Shown: in pieces, positions 1 through 13,200 of the stretch
Position numbering within the stretch: the stretch's first letter is position 1
Layout of the letters: every line of letters begins with the position of its first letter
Assembly: GCA_964019055.1 (NCBI GenBank)
Contig: OZ025211.1
Span: 679,135 to 743,134 of the forward strand
DNA from: Anthopleura xanthogrammica
Lineage: Eukaryota > Cnidaria > Anthozoa > Actiniaria > Actiniidae
Direction of reading: 5' to 3'
Length of the DNA: 64,000 bases
Translations under genes and position numbers: made by a program
The notes under the pieces: generated by a model
Databases searched by the model: none
Seen by the model: the letters and a program-made list of their open reading frames with translations, nothing else
What the model was told of the DNA's origin: nothing

Positions 1-286
1 AGGGTCTTTATACGGTCTTCTGCCGTCACTCCACAACCCTTAGATGTGTAGCCACATACTTTTACCAAATAATCTGTATATCGTTTTAAATTCTCTACCA
101 ATGAATAACTATGGGATGGGCCGTACAGTTGAAACTTCATTTCTCCAGAATTCAGGTTAGTGACTGTGACATTGTACCCTAGTAGGATTCCATGAATGAA
201 CGCTGGATCAATGTGTTTCCACTCAGCAGATATGGCTGTTGAACTGCGAGCTGTGACACTAAACTCAGAAGGAGGCTCAGAAGGCA
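1..286 (-). CDS. Fibronectin type III domain 2, cut by the window edge
   Basis: The exon starts after the acceptor at 288-287 and reads VPSEPPSEFSVTARSSTAIS, AEWKHIDPAF, ILLGYNVTVTN, then YSLVENLKRYTDYLVKVCGYTSKGCG. It is a second FN3 domain with the same strand landmarks as the first and continues beyond position 1. The remaining part of the gene, including any membrane segment, lies outside the window. Confidence 0.85.
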
Positions 287-3200
287 CTGAAATGGTAAAT
301 ACAAAATAGCTTAGGTACTCGCTTGTACTTGCCTCCGTTGTCTCTGGTTGCATTCCTACATATGCCACAAGTTTGTTGGCTACTTTCTTACTTCTTCGAG
401 GTCCCTTCTCCCCTCCCCCCCCCCCCCCCCCCCGAGTTTGTCGTACAACTTACCAATGATTTATTTTCCCCGTTCATAATAATTTTTAATTCAAACTGAG
501 TTTGCTGTGCTCTGACTTTTAAAGGCGCAGTTGGGTTGAATAGAGATTGAAATGATTGCTAATGATCCAATATTTTGTTTTGCCTTTTTGAAAGTTTTAA
601 AAGCGTTTTGCTATAAAACCTCGTACAAAAGTTGCGACGGCTGCGAAAAACTGCACGGCAATGTTTTGCGCATTCATACTGGCCACAACTCGTGCAGTCC
701 GTAAGGTAATTCTTTCCAGGCGATCTCAAATCTAATCCCAAAATACATCATTCAACAACAAAAATGTTTCCAAATCCTTGTACTCTTTCGTCAAAGCGAG
801 TTTGTATTCCAAAAACTTTATTCGATAGATATCAAGAAGATATTTGCTCAAACGTTTCTACCGATGAGTTGTATACTTTATTCAAGCAAATGTTTTTGTA
901 CGAAAAAAATTGTAGGAGAGAAATCAACTGTGTTGAAAAAGACACACAACTGAAATAAAATTCGTAATTTTTGAACCTTACCATCTTCCTCGGTCCTAAA
1001 ATCGATGGGTTCACTGGCAATACCATTGCCACTTTCAGTGAATGCCAGAATCCTTAAAGAGTAGTCAGTGTACTTCTTCATTCCATCGACGACTGTGTTA
1101 TTTTTATCTGGTGTCACTGGTTTCAATTGGTTTGGTAAATATTCGGCTTGTTTTTCTTTATAAAATATACTGTATCCGCTTAAGTTTTTGCCCTTGAGAT
1201 AGATTGAGGGAACGTGTGTCCATGACATGAAGATTGAAGTTGAAGTTTGGTTTTTGATGGCCAGTATTGTTGGGCTTAAGCTTGGAACTAGACAAAGAAA
1301 AAGAAAAACAAGAAGCAGTTGGTAACCATTTCCAAAAAAAGTTAAAAACAACGGATTGCATGCTGAGTATTCGTTGTTCTGACATCCCTTAGTTACCGTT
1401 GCTATATCGCACAAGCTTAACAAATATTAATTAGCTAGAATAACTCGGAATTCTAAACTCTGATCGAGGAAAATTAACTATGAATTTATTTTATTTGTGT
1501 CATGGCCTGTGAAGATTCAAAAAAATCGTCTCGTAACCCTTGTGCGGGTACTCTTTGAAACAGACACTGTATTGTTGCTTGTGGGCAGGAATGTTATGGG
1601 ACAAGATGCTACAATAGTAATTGGTTCGCTACTGTCTGAGTCGGAATTTTAAACTAGCCTCCTCTTAGACGTTTTTAGGGTTGTCAGGCTTAGTAAGTAT
1701 GGTGATACAATTCACCGATATTCACTTCGTCTTCCGTGAATGATCGTTAATTATTATTGAAGGAATTAAAAAATCTCCTGCATTTTGTCATCAAATTCTA
1801 AGTTACATGCACATGCACTTCTGCAATATCAAACATTTGTATATATTTACCGTTAGTCGTGTTAAAATTAGTGTTCCGCACAGGCATGGTAGTCAGTAAT
1901 CCAGTAACCTGCATACTTTCTTGTAATATAACCAACTGCAGATTATCCATCTTGCTAAAGAATATGGTGAAATTTGACATGACACTTCCTTTGCTAAAAG
2001 AAAAAGATACTTCCCGTTATAATTAAGGCGTTATACATTACCGCACAACTTCTCTCGCGAGAAAACTGCGAGAAAAAGAAAACTGTTTCAGGTTGTACGA
2101 GACAAAGTAAAAATCGCACGTTCCAGCTTGTCTCGTCCAGAAACGTTTTGCAAGTTTCAGAATGTAGAGGGTAGTGCACAAAACTATTTTTTCGGGAAAG
2201 GTCGTTGTGCGGAACAGCACCTACACTTTTATATTTGTATTCATCGTTCTGTATCGAGGGATCCATCCGAGGTTGAATGGAAAAACATTCCAATTCTTCT
2301 CTACTGGTAAGGACTTACAGTGCCTATGACACTTATTTTTTTACTTTTTTTATATCAAAATATAAACTCATTCAACATCCCTGGTGAAAAATGTTTTTGA
2401 CTCTGACCCTTCTTTCTGTATTTTTTGAGCGGTCAAAGACGCAGTTTTCAAAACCTGACCGAGCAACTTGGGGCGACAAGGGGGACTGGGTCTGAATTGG
2501 GCCTGTGACGTCATGAGAGCAGCTCGTGATGAATATTTCTACAAAAAAAACTGATGAAAACGATCTCGTACAAAACATATGTTGGTAAACGGGTATCAAA
2601 AAATTAATGTAGTGCATTTATTTGCATTTGATTCGGGTATTAATCCGCTTTCCGTTGCGCGCATTCCACACATGTGCAGCACCATTATATAATAGTTTGG
2701 GATATCATAGCTCTTCGTGTAACATAAAGCTTGAAGAAATCCATGGATTTTCCCCTTCTCTCTCTTACCTGAACGAGGTTATTTCAATGTTTGTTACGTT
2801 AATCCCGTGGCCTCTGTAGATGTCCTTCAGCTTTAAAATAATATGACAAAGATGTGACATGAAACAAACTATAAACTCTAGCAAGTGAGAACCAGCAACT
2901 GATTTAATAGGTTGTTTGCTGTGCTGTGCTGTGCTGTGCTGTGCTGTGCTGTGCTGTGCTGTGCTGTGCTGTGCTGTGCTGTGCTGTGCTGTGCTGTTCC
3001 TATCATCTTTTATTCTCCTTCTCCAACCAATCGCTTCTCTTTTTATGCATTCAGAGAATGAATCTTACATTTTTTAGTATCTTATCTTTAAGTTTCCGAC
3101 TTGCATCGCTGTCTAAATCTTTCAGGTCATTAGTCCAGTTTTCCTTGGTGAAATGTACTGCAACAAGCACCTCAGCAGCTGATAACAGTACATAAAAGAC

Positions 3201-6200
3201 ATAATATGTATTATCATTTATACTTAACACTACTCAATTGATGTTACTGGCAGGGAACAATCAGAGGTCCATGGATGCCTGAGATACACTTACATCTGGC
3301 AGTGTAATTAATTGATACGTCAATGTGCTTTGGGGGACGAGCGAGGGGAATGATTTTTGGAGGATAGTAAATTGACTCACTTTCCCTCTTGGGAAATACC
3401 GGATACATCTTTGCGGGGCAGCTTTTGTTAGATGGTTGAATTCTAATTCACAGCGGTAAATTACCATTGTCAATTACTGGATCATTCTACAATTAGAAAT
3501 ATTTTCTTGCATTTTTTTACCCCTTATTTCCATTACCTGGGCAAGTAAAATTGTTACATGCTCTCGATTTGTTGCTTGGTCCTTCGCACTTTCTCCCTTC
3601 ATACATTGGAACTGGATTTGTACACGATCTTGTACTGTTCTCATACCCCATACCACACGGTCTGTTACAATAAGACCAATCAGACCACGATGTCCAATTT
3701 CCATGAACTACAAGACAAATAAACAAAACACATATCTATGTACCAAGTTATGTACTCTCTTCTCATTGGCCAAGAGGGTTCCACGTGACGTTCATCAACT
3801 TTCATTACATTTATTGCCCGGTGAATTAAAAAAAAAGGCATTCATTTCACAGCGGGAAACAAGAGCTAGGCCTCGGGAAATACATCGTCGTCTCTGAACT
3901 GTAAATCCATACTTTCAACAAAATTAAAAATCTTTTCTAAAAAGCAACTTACTAGGACAGTGATGAGTGTTACAATTCTGTGTCTCGTTAGTGTGATCAC
4001 TGCAATTGGCTCCTCCATTGGCTGGTGGTGGACTGGTACAAGTACGCATGCGCTCTTGGGTACCAGTACCACACGTTTGAGTGCAATTTGTCCATTGACT
4101 CCATTCAGTAAAATTACCATTGATAGGAATATCTTTGTGTTTGAAAAAAATAAAAGTCATTTTATTAATGAGTTCTATAGTAACGGGCTCACAGGCATAC
4201 CTACCTGGACAGGACTGGGTCCCACATCCTTGAATCTCTGTCGTGTTACCAGTACAGTTATTTCCTCCATGGGCTGGTGGTGGATTGGTACAGTAACGCA
4301 TGCGCTGTCGTGTACCATTACCACATGATACGCTACACGCGGTCCAGTTACTCCATTCAGTAAAATTTCCATCGACTGTAATAAATTGGTAAACATTATT
4401 TAATAAATCACGCATATTGTAAATTTTATAAGATGAAAAATGGTTAAAATGCAAAGTTTACCAATTATATTTTCTATTGATATAAACGATGCTAGATTCT
4501 GGGAAATTTATGATTCACATTTTCATTTACTTAAAGCTGCTTCTAAATTATACACTGAATCTAATTCATAAGAACTTGAGCAAACTAAACGAAATCACTA
4601 TTTTTAGAGACCATGTTGTAGGCCGCCATATACTTATTGACTGGCTGAGAAGGCCGTATGATATGCACAGTACTGAATGATCTGTATACTAACCTGGACA
4701 GGGCTGCGTCCCACACCTTTCAATCTCTGTCATGTCACCAGTACAGTTATTTCCTCCATGGGCTGGTGGTGAGTTGGTAACGTTACGCATGCGCTGTCGT
4801 GTTCCATTACCACATGTTGCAGTACAATTGGTCCAGTTGCTCCATTCAGTAAATGTGATATCAACTACACCATTAAACGGTAAACAATATCTAATTGATT
4901 GTGCATACTATAAACTTCTTAAAATTAAAAATGGATAAAAGAAGATTTAAAAAAAAAAGTAACTGTGAATGATCTGTATACTAACCTGGACAGAGCTGGG
5001 TCCCACATCTATCAATCTCTGTCGTGTTACCAGTACAGTTATTTCCTCCATGGGATGGTGATGGGTTGGTACAGTTACGCATGCGCTGTCGTGTTCCATT
5101 ACCACATGTCGCAGTACAATTGGTCCAGTTGCTCCATTCAGTAAAGTTGCCATCGACTGTAATTAATTGGTAAACAATATTTAATAACTTAACATATTGA
5201 AAAACTTCTTAAAATTAAAAAATTGATAAAAGAAAAATGTTTGATATGAAGTATAATGAATGCTTTGTACGTATACTAACCTGGACAGGGCTTGGTTCCA
5301 CACTTTTCAATCTCTGTTGTGTTACCAGTACAGTTATTTCCTCCATGGGCTGGTGGTGGGTTGGTACAGTTACGCATGCGCTGTCGTGTTCCATTACCAC
5401 ATGTCGCAGTACAATTGGTCCAGTTGCTCCATTCAGTAAAGTTGCCATCGACTGTAATTAATTGGTAAACAATATTTAATAACTTAACATATTGAAAAAC
5501 TTCTTAAAATTAAAAATTTGATAAAAGAAAAATGTTTAATATGAAGTATAATGAATGCTTTGTACGTATACTAACCTGGACAGGGCTTGGTTCCACACTT
5601 TTCAATCTCTGTTGTGTTACCAGTACAGTTATTTCCTCCATGGGCTGGTGGTGGGTTGGTACAGTTACGCATGCGCTGTCGTGTTCCATTACCACATGTC
5701 GCAGTACAATTGTTCCAGCTGCTCCATTCAGTAAACTTGCCATCGACTGTAAAAACAACGATAAATTAACACTTTGTTAAGTGGTTTTTCAAGCATTAGG
5801 TATTTTTGACTTTGGGATACCATGCCATTTACTTGTCAACATTATGACACAAAAAAAGGAATATTTGCTGATGTTTACCTGGGCAAGAGAAGTTATTGCA
5901 TATCCTGGTGTCATGAATCGACCCCGAACAGTTAACCAAGTTAACAGAACCCAAGGTTGTGTAGGAACAGTTAAAAACACGTGTCTGAACGCCGCCACCA
6001 CACGTAGCATCACAAATGGTCCAGTTACTCCATTTGCAGTTACAGCTTTCATTACGAAGACAGTCACATTCTTTGCTCTCTACTTCAGGATTATATACGA
6101 GACTGTTCACGTTACTCCTAGGCCTCGGGTATCTTGTGCGATTTTGGTAGAAAATGCCACCACAAGTCGATGTGCATTCACTCCACTCCGACCAGATCTC

Positions 6201-9200
6201 GAAGTTAGCAATACCTGGTTTGTTAGTTTGGTTGCATTGGTTCATTTGTGTTTTACATGACTGACTGAGATCGGTGCAATTGACTCTACGTGTCTTAAAG
6301 CCAATTCCACAAGTCATATTACAGGTAGTCCATTTATCACATATATTACACTCCTCTATTACAGTCAAGCTTCCATTACACGTCTTGTTTGAGGATCTGT
6401 CTCCCAAATAGTATTTTGTTCTATTCCTAACACCTGAGCCACAGGTCTGATTGCATTCACTCCACTCTGTCCAAGAAGAGAAACAAGCTTCAATATTACA
6501 TCGTCTGGATTCAACTAAAGGTCCTGGACAATTTCGTGGAACAGAACTCATACAGTTTCGAGTTCGGTTTTGAAGTCCGTTACACCAAGAAGTGCAATTA
6601 GACCAGCTACTCCACGCTGTGTAACTAGAGTTTGCTGAAGAAGAAATATAAAAACAATTGTCAAACTAGTTTTAAAAACAATTTTCGTCCCATTAATTTT
6701 GATTACAAGTAATTTTAGTGCATTGACTTCAGCCCAGAGGTTGTTTCAGGGTTTGATCTGTGAGTTAGTCGTGCCCTGGCTTAAATCAGCCCAGAGGTTG
6801 TTTCAGGGTTCGATCTTTGAGTTAGCCATGCCCTGACTTAGATCAGCCCAGAGGTTGTTTCAGGGTTCGATCTTTGAGTTAGCCATGCCCTGATTTAGAT
6901 CAGCCCAGAGGTTGTTTCAGTCTTCGCTAAAACTAAGCCAACTAGTTACCTTGACATCCATAGATCTCCAGCCTCATACAGATGTGGTTGTACCATGCAA
7001 GTGGATGGATTCGCAAGGCAAAGACAACAATCACCGGATCGAGTGTAGTTTTCACCACCGAAGCTTTGTCTTCATTTCCCTGGAAAATCTAGGAAGAAAA
7101 TAATGAAGATTGATGAGATATACTCACAATAGAGCAGCACAAACCTGAGACGAGTAACTATATGTTGTGGAGCAAAACAGTGAAAATGAAATGTTTGTTT
7201 CGTCAAGAATGCTGCTTATTCCATAACATAGAGTTGCAACAATAATTACCACGAAAATGACATTACAAAAGACAAATGATTATCATGTTGGTCGATAAAG
7301 CAAAATAGAACGTTGATAAATATTTCGTCAAGTTCACCACCTGCAAGATGGCGGCTATGAAAGTCACTAATATTGAGGCCCAATGAATTAGTTCTCTCTC
7401 ATATAAAGGTGACTGACTACTTTAGCAAGGAGTAATTCGAAAATTTTCTTAGAAAGTTGTTTTATACAGAATTTAAAGCTGATTCCAAAAATGAAAAGAA
7501 AAATGGGGTGTCCAAAGCTCGTTTTCGAGATAATGAATTTAGAATTTTACCATCTTGACAAGTTTTCGAAAGAAAAATGGCGGAAACTCGAAAACTAAAA
7601 GAGCTATGGAAGACATTTTCTCAGGACATCTACTTTTTAAAACTGAACATTATTTTTGAAGACTAACTAAAAATATTTGAAGAAAGTTTTAGAAATAAGC
7701 TCAAAAAAATTCATTTGAGAATAGGATTCTTTGTTTCATTTGCGTCCAAACAAAGTCATACTAAAGGGAATTCGAATGACACGTGGTCTGAAATGGGCAA
7801 AACATTACGCCCAAGCTAAAGAGGTATATAGGCCATTTGTATCGGACAGTCACGTGCTGATATATCACTTTGATAACGAATCAATTCAGTCCTTTAAAAT
7901 GCTTTGTATCTTGAAATCGAAAGTATCTTATCTTATCGTATCTTTCGTTTTACATGTTTTAGTTTTTGAAAAAAATGGTGTCCCTAAAACAGATTCATTA
8001 TTCATCTGATGAACATTCCGCACGAGACAGGAAATGTCTTCAAGGAAAACCCAGTAATACTAAAGAATTCTAAAAAAAATGACAAGAATATAGCGATCCT
8101 CGCAGCCCCTTAAAACATTCCAGGATTCGTCTTTGAGATTGTAGCATTTTTTATCATGTTCACCTTTCTTATATTGTTTTCTTTGTAGTAAGTGAAGTTA
8201 TTGTCCTGATATTCTGCATAGCTCAGTGCGTATTTAGTCACCCACTCATCAACTTCATCGTCTCCTCTTCCTTGTATCGCTATCGCTGTGACTCGAGTCA
8301 TATTACTTCTAAAATCAATCTCCAGCCATGGGTATGTATCGTGAAAATCCGGTGACCAGCAGCTATGCTGAGATACCAGGTCAATGTTAAGCCGTGCGTT
8401 GTGGGGTGGGCTATTGAGATGATGGCTTGAGCTTGTCATAAAATCATCGTGGACAGCAGACGTTTCTAGACCAAGGGGCTGACTACAATTTCCATAGGCT
8501 TCTAGTTTATAAAAAAAGGAAATTTTAATTTATGTATCATGACTCTTCATGCATAATGAGAAAACTAGTATTCCAGTATGTTATATTCTAGTATATTTTT
8601 GAAGCAAAGAATACGAAAAGTTTGTACGGTGATCAGTAATGTTGCATATTTTGTTAGTTTATATATATATGAATAAGGAAATTGTATAGGCCTAGGAAAA
8701 CCGAAGAATATATACTCCCCTTTCCAGAATTCGAGGATATATATATATTGGTGATGAATTAGTTGTGCATAGAATGAGCCATTTACACCAGAAGGTCACG
8801 TGACCCCCACCTCCACCCCCATAAGCAAAGCAGCTGTATCAAAATTAACCCTGAAAATGGAAAAAGCAGCTCGATACTAGTAAGGAGATGAAGGTTGAGC
8901 TCCTAGCAGTTATTAGAACTTGAATGGGAAAATATGTTGCTGAAACTTCGAATTATTGCTATTAACAAGCTGTTCTTTACATTTCTGTTGAAAGGCTAGT
9001 GCTACGTACCATCTGAAGGACAGCCATAGAATTCCAATCTCAGTCCAATGTTATCCTTTTTCTCTGGCACAAGACGAACAGTCTTTGCGATAAGTGGGTA
9101 CGGAAGTTTGTTGTAGGCTACGTTATGGGCATCTCTGTTGCCTTCAAAATACTATCACAAAAGAAACAGAAGTATCCTTTTAGAAGACTTATAATACTCC

Positions 9201-10164
9201 TTTTTACAGTTCAGTTCAGTGACCACGAATAATAGTTCCAAGTCGAGGTTGGATTAGCCGCGCATGATAAATTATAATTTGGCCATGCATTGAGTGAAAT
9301 TATTAGCAGTGACGTAGTTCTCTCTCGACCAATGAAAACCCCGGAAAAATAACATGAATGATAATATTATTTCTAAGCCAATCAGAGGCAGAAATAAAAA
9401 GCCAATATAAACGGAATACGTGTTTTTACACGGAGGGGGAGGGGGAGGGGTAGGGGAAGGGGATACGTAATCAAAAGGTGAAAAACGCACGTATAATGCT
9501 GAAAACTGTTCAAAAACAACCGCAATCAAAATGAAAGGATTTAATCAATACATTTTCTGATAATCAGTATTTTACAAATAAAAGCAGGCATAATGTAAAG
9601 GACGTTTAGATTTATAACATTTTTCGACCGGTCACCCCCAAAAAACGATACTGATGAAGAATGTGTAGCTGGCCACGGCGGTTTAACACAATTTATTTCG
9701 AGGTAGAATCCGACTCATTACAATTTACGATAAATAAATACTATAGAGTCTATGAGGTCAAAAAAGGGCTATTTTAAACGTTACTAAAAGGAAAGAAATG
9801 AAAAATAAAGTACTGTAATGTAATGGTGAAAACTTAGTGGCCCTCGTGGCCGCCGTGCCAGTGAATGACTCGGCGCATGCGCCACGGACCACAGGGAACC
9901 CATGGCTCCACAGGGAACCCACGGCAGTAACAGAATGTGAAAACGGAGAATAGCTAGTTGTCTAACACGTAATTGTAAAAATGATATAATACTCACCACG
10001 ATATCATGCCTTGAGTTTGTAAAGTTGACATAACGTTCGTCATAAAGGACAAAGGATAAGGAAAATCTATGAACCCACGAATCCTTATCCTTAATCCCCC
10101 GAGTAGCAACAGCGGTGATGAGAAAAGGTGACTCAAAGCTGACCTACGAGTTGAAAGAGTAAAA

Positions 10165-10196
<32 letters not shown>

Positions 10197-10214
10197 ATGA
10201 TGATGATGATGATG

Positions 10215-10254
<40 letters not shown>

Positions 10255-13200
10255 TATGATATCGATGTAGCTGTGCCTGCTGACAAAGATTGAAATCAAA
10301 GAGCTTGAGAAGATAGAAAAATACCAGGACCTTGTCAGAGAACTAAAAAAGATATGGAGAAAAAAAGGTCAAAGTAGTACCAGTAGTAGTGGGAAGTTTA
10401 GGCTCAGTGTCAAAGAGACTGAAGGAATATGTAACTATGTTAGGCATAAGTAACAGGATAGCAACACTTCAGAAATCCGCAATTTTAGGAACTGCCAGAA
10501 TACTAAGGAAAGTCTTAGAACTTTAGAAGAAAAAAGGGGGGAGGGATAAAAGAAGAAAAAGAATAAGTCAAGCAGCATTGTAACAATAGGTTAAAGGTTT
10601 CGGTTAGGTTTTGAAATGACAGTTTGGAGTCTTAGGTCTTGGGAAAAGACCTCACTAGTAATTTTACCAGGGAAAAATCATATTGTATCAAATTTTCCTG
10701 AGGTTCAAATAAAATAATAATAATAATATTAGAAAAAATCAAACAGTTAATTACGATATCTAACCTCAATCCATGGCTGATTGTCTTCAGTTTTTGGCAC
10801 CCAACCCGAAGAATCGTTTAGTGTGACCTTGTTAGCTGGATGATCCTTGTCTTGTGTGGAGGCACAGATATTAGTCCTGGCTCGACTTTGCAACACTGCA
10901 CGGCTGCATTCCTTGTATGACATGTTTCTTGATAAGACTAATAGCAAGAAAAAATCAAATTACAAAAATGAATGAATGAAGGCCTGGATGAATGGAATGC
11001 TATGAAAGTAATGTACTCAGAAAATCTACTTTAAACTTTACTTTCGAGAACAAGAGTCGAACAAGCCCAGAATGTTTCAAGAAATTCATGAACATAATAC
11101 TAAAATCCATGTTTTCAAAATGTTCTACCTTGCGTACGGAATATACATTAAGTATTGCCGTAGATGCAAATCAAAGGAAAAAAGCAAGCAAGCAAGCAAG
11201 GAAGAAAGAAAAAAGAAAGAAAGAAAGGAAGGAAAGAAGGAAGAACAGAGAAATTGGAAAACATAATGCTATTATCCTATTTTGGGTACCAAAGGGGAAG
11301 AAAGTTGCCACCCCCTCACCCCCTTCTCAATATCCCTTCTCCCCTCTCCTCTAAATGAAACTATATTCTAACATCCTAGATAGCCTATTGACTCACCTTT
11401 TTTCTCACAAGAGTAGTAATTGTCTTCAAGTGTAAATGGACTTTCGGACCAGGATCCATTCTTAAGTACGTAGACACAAGGGCCGAAGGAGGGTGGTTTT
11501 GTCCAAGCAGTGAATATGACTGGAGTCCTATCGCTGTGGACAAACCGCTTATCATCGTATTTGAGGCCAATGAATACTTTGTCTGTATTTTGTTTTTTCA
11601 TCAATGCTCTCAAAAGATCATTTTCTTGCTTGGTATTTACTGATGTCAACGAACCTCCTTTATCCTTGCAACTTTGTCTTACGTTGGTTATAGTATTATC
11701 TGAACGTTTAAACAATGTATAGCACGAACCATCAAGGAATGTCCAGTTACCATCACAGCCATTTATAGCTTTAAAAAAAGAAATCAATTCCTTATAATGC
11801 GTGAATATATATACGTATTTACTACATTTTTAACACCAAACATTCTAACATTACTTTTCGTTAACTTTTCTTTAATTTTGCTTTACAAGCATTCGCATTT
11901 TATCCCAACCAGAGTTGTACCGTAGAACGAGTCAAGTTCGAGCCCGAGTCAAGTACGAGTCACGAGTCAACCACGAGTCATAAACAATTTTTCCAGAATT
12001 TGTTTATTATTTTTGAATCGAAGAATAATTTTGAGAGATTTTCATTTTTTTTTTTTTTTTTTTTTTTATCGACGTGAATTGGCACTATACCAAGACTAGC
12101 GCGTACAAGGCTTCAGTCGCCTGTCTAAACTCTACGTACCGCGGTTATCTTAGTAGCCAACTTTCCACAAAAAAATATGCATTCTTACCAGTTTGAAGAA
12201 GATTTACTGAAGACACTTACCTAGAGAATTTTTCAGAAACATTTCACCACTTAGAGATGTTAAAGTTTACGTCTTTTATGAGCAGAAACTCGATCGAAAC
12301 TAGGATCAGTTCGCCATTTTCAACTGTCAACACAGGAAGCCCAAACACTAACCAAATCGACCCCTTCCCTCTCCCCACTGACATCAGTCATTAGTCTAAT
12401 GTGATGATCCAGTCCGAAATGGACTTAATATGGTTGCCAAAACTATTGCTTTTGCCTAATATTTGGGATATCAAAAATATTTGAAATTGATTTCACAAGG
12501 TTGATTTGACCAAGAGGTAGGTATTAAGAGCGGATGCCCGTAACAGTCGAGAATCTCAAGTCAGATGAATAATTTCGAATTTTTTTTTATTTCACCAAAT
12601 GATCCCATTTAGTGTTCCTATCATGGGAAAAATACTAAAAAGTTGATGCGAATTTTTTTTCTGGCGATCTTTACGAAATTTTGGTTTGGCGGTAAATTAG
12701 CCGATTTTCACACCCGAACTGACTGATTTATAAGCTTACTTTGTGGTACTGCTGACGGCTAAATATAAAACCGATTAATCTAATATTTCTCTCACATATT
12801 AAGACACTCTTAAAGTTTGATTTTGCATTAGAAGTTTGTTTTTAAGTTAGCTATTTATTTTTTTATAGTTTTTTTTGTGAACCCCATTTTCGTGGTCTTG
12901 AAAAACATGCGAAAATTGGCTAAGTTTAACGGCCTAAAACCTTTCCTGGTACCTAAAACTTCGAGACAAAAATTACAGTCAGCCAAAGCCTGGTTATTGT
13001 TTGTCATCTCACAGAAGTTTCATGCTTGGACTCGAAGTGGTTTGGTGTTGACAAACCAAAGTTTGAAGTGAAGTGTATCCGGCTAAAGGGTCACGCCAAC
13101 CGAAGCGTTACGCTTAACGCGTCTATAGTACATCGAAGAAATTACATTCAAAAGGTTCCCTCGACTTGAATTTTATTGGTTCATGATCTAAAATACGAAG

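Noticed and set aside
3261..3473. Minus-strand 70-codon frame between the TSP1 and SEA exons
   Set aside because: No splice sites join it in frame with its neighbours, and the flanking exons already join in frame without it.
3960..4328. Plus-strand frame of 122 codons across the TSP1 exons
   Set aside because: It is the antisense shadow of real minus-strand TSP1 exons; the Trp-rich content is complementary to the PPPAHGG region.
12877..13071. A 64-codon open frame repeated identically at 15993-16187 on the other strand
   Set aside because: The identity is fully explained by the inverted arms of the 4-kb element; composition is AT-driven and no domain is recognisable.
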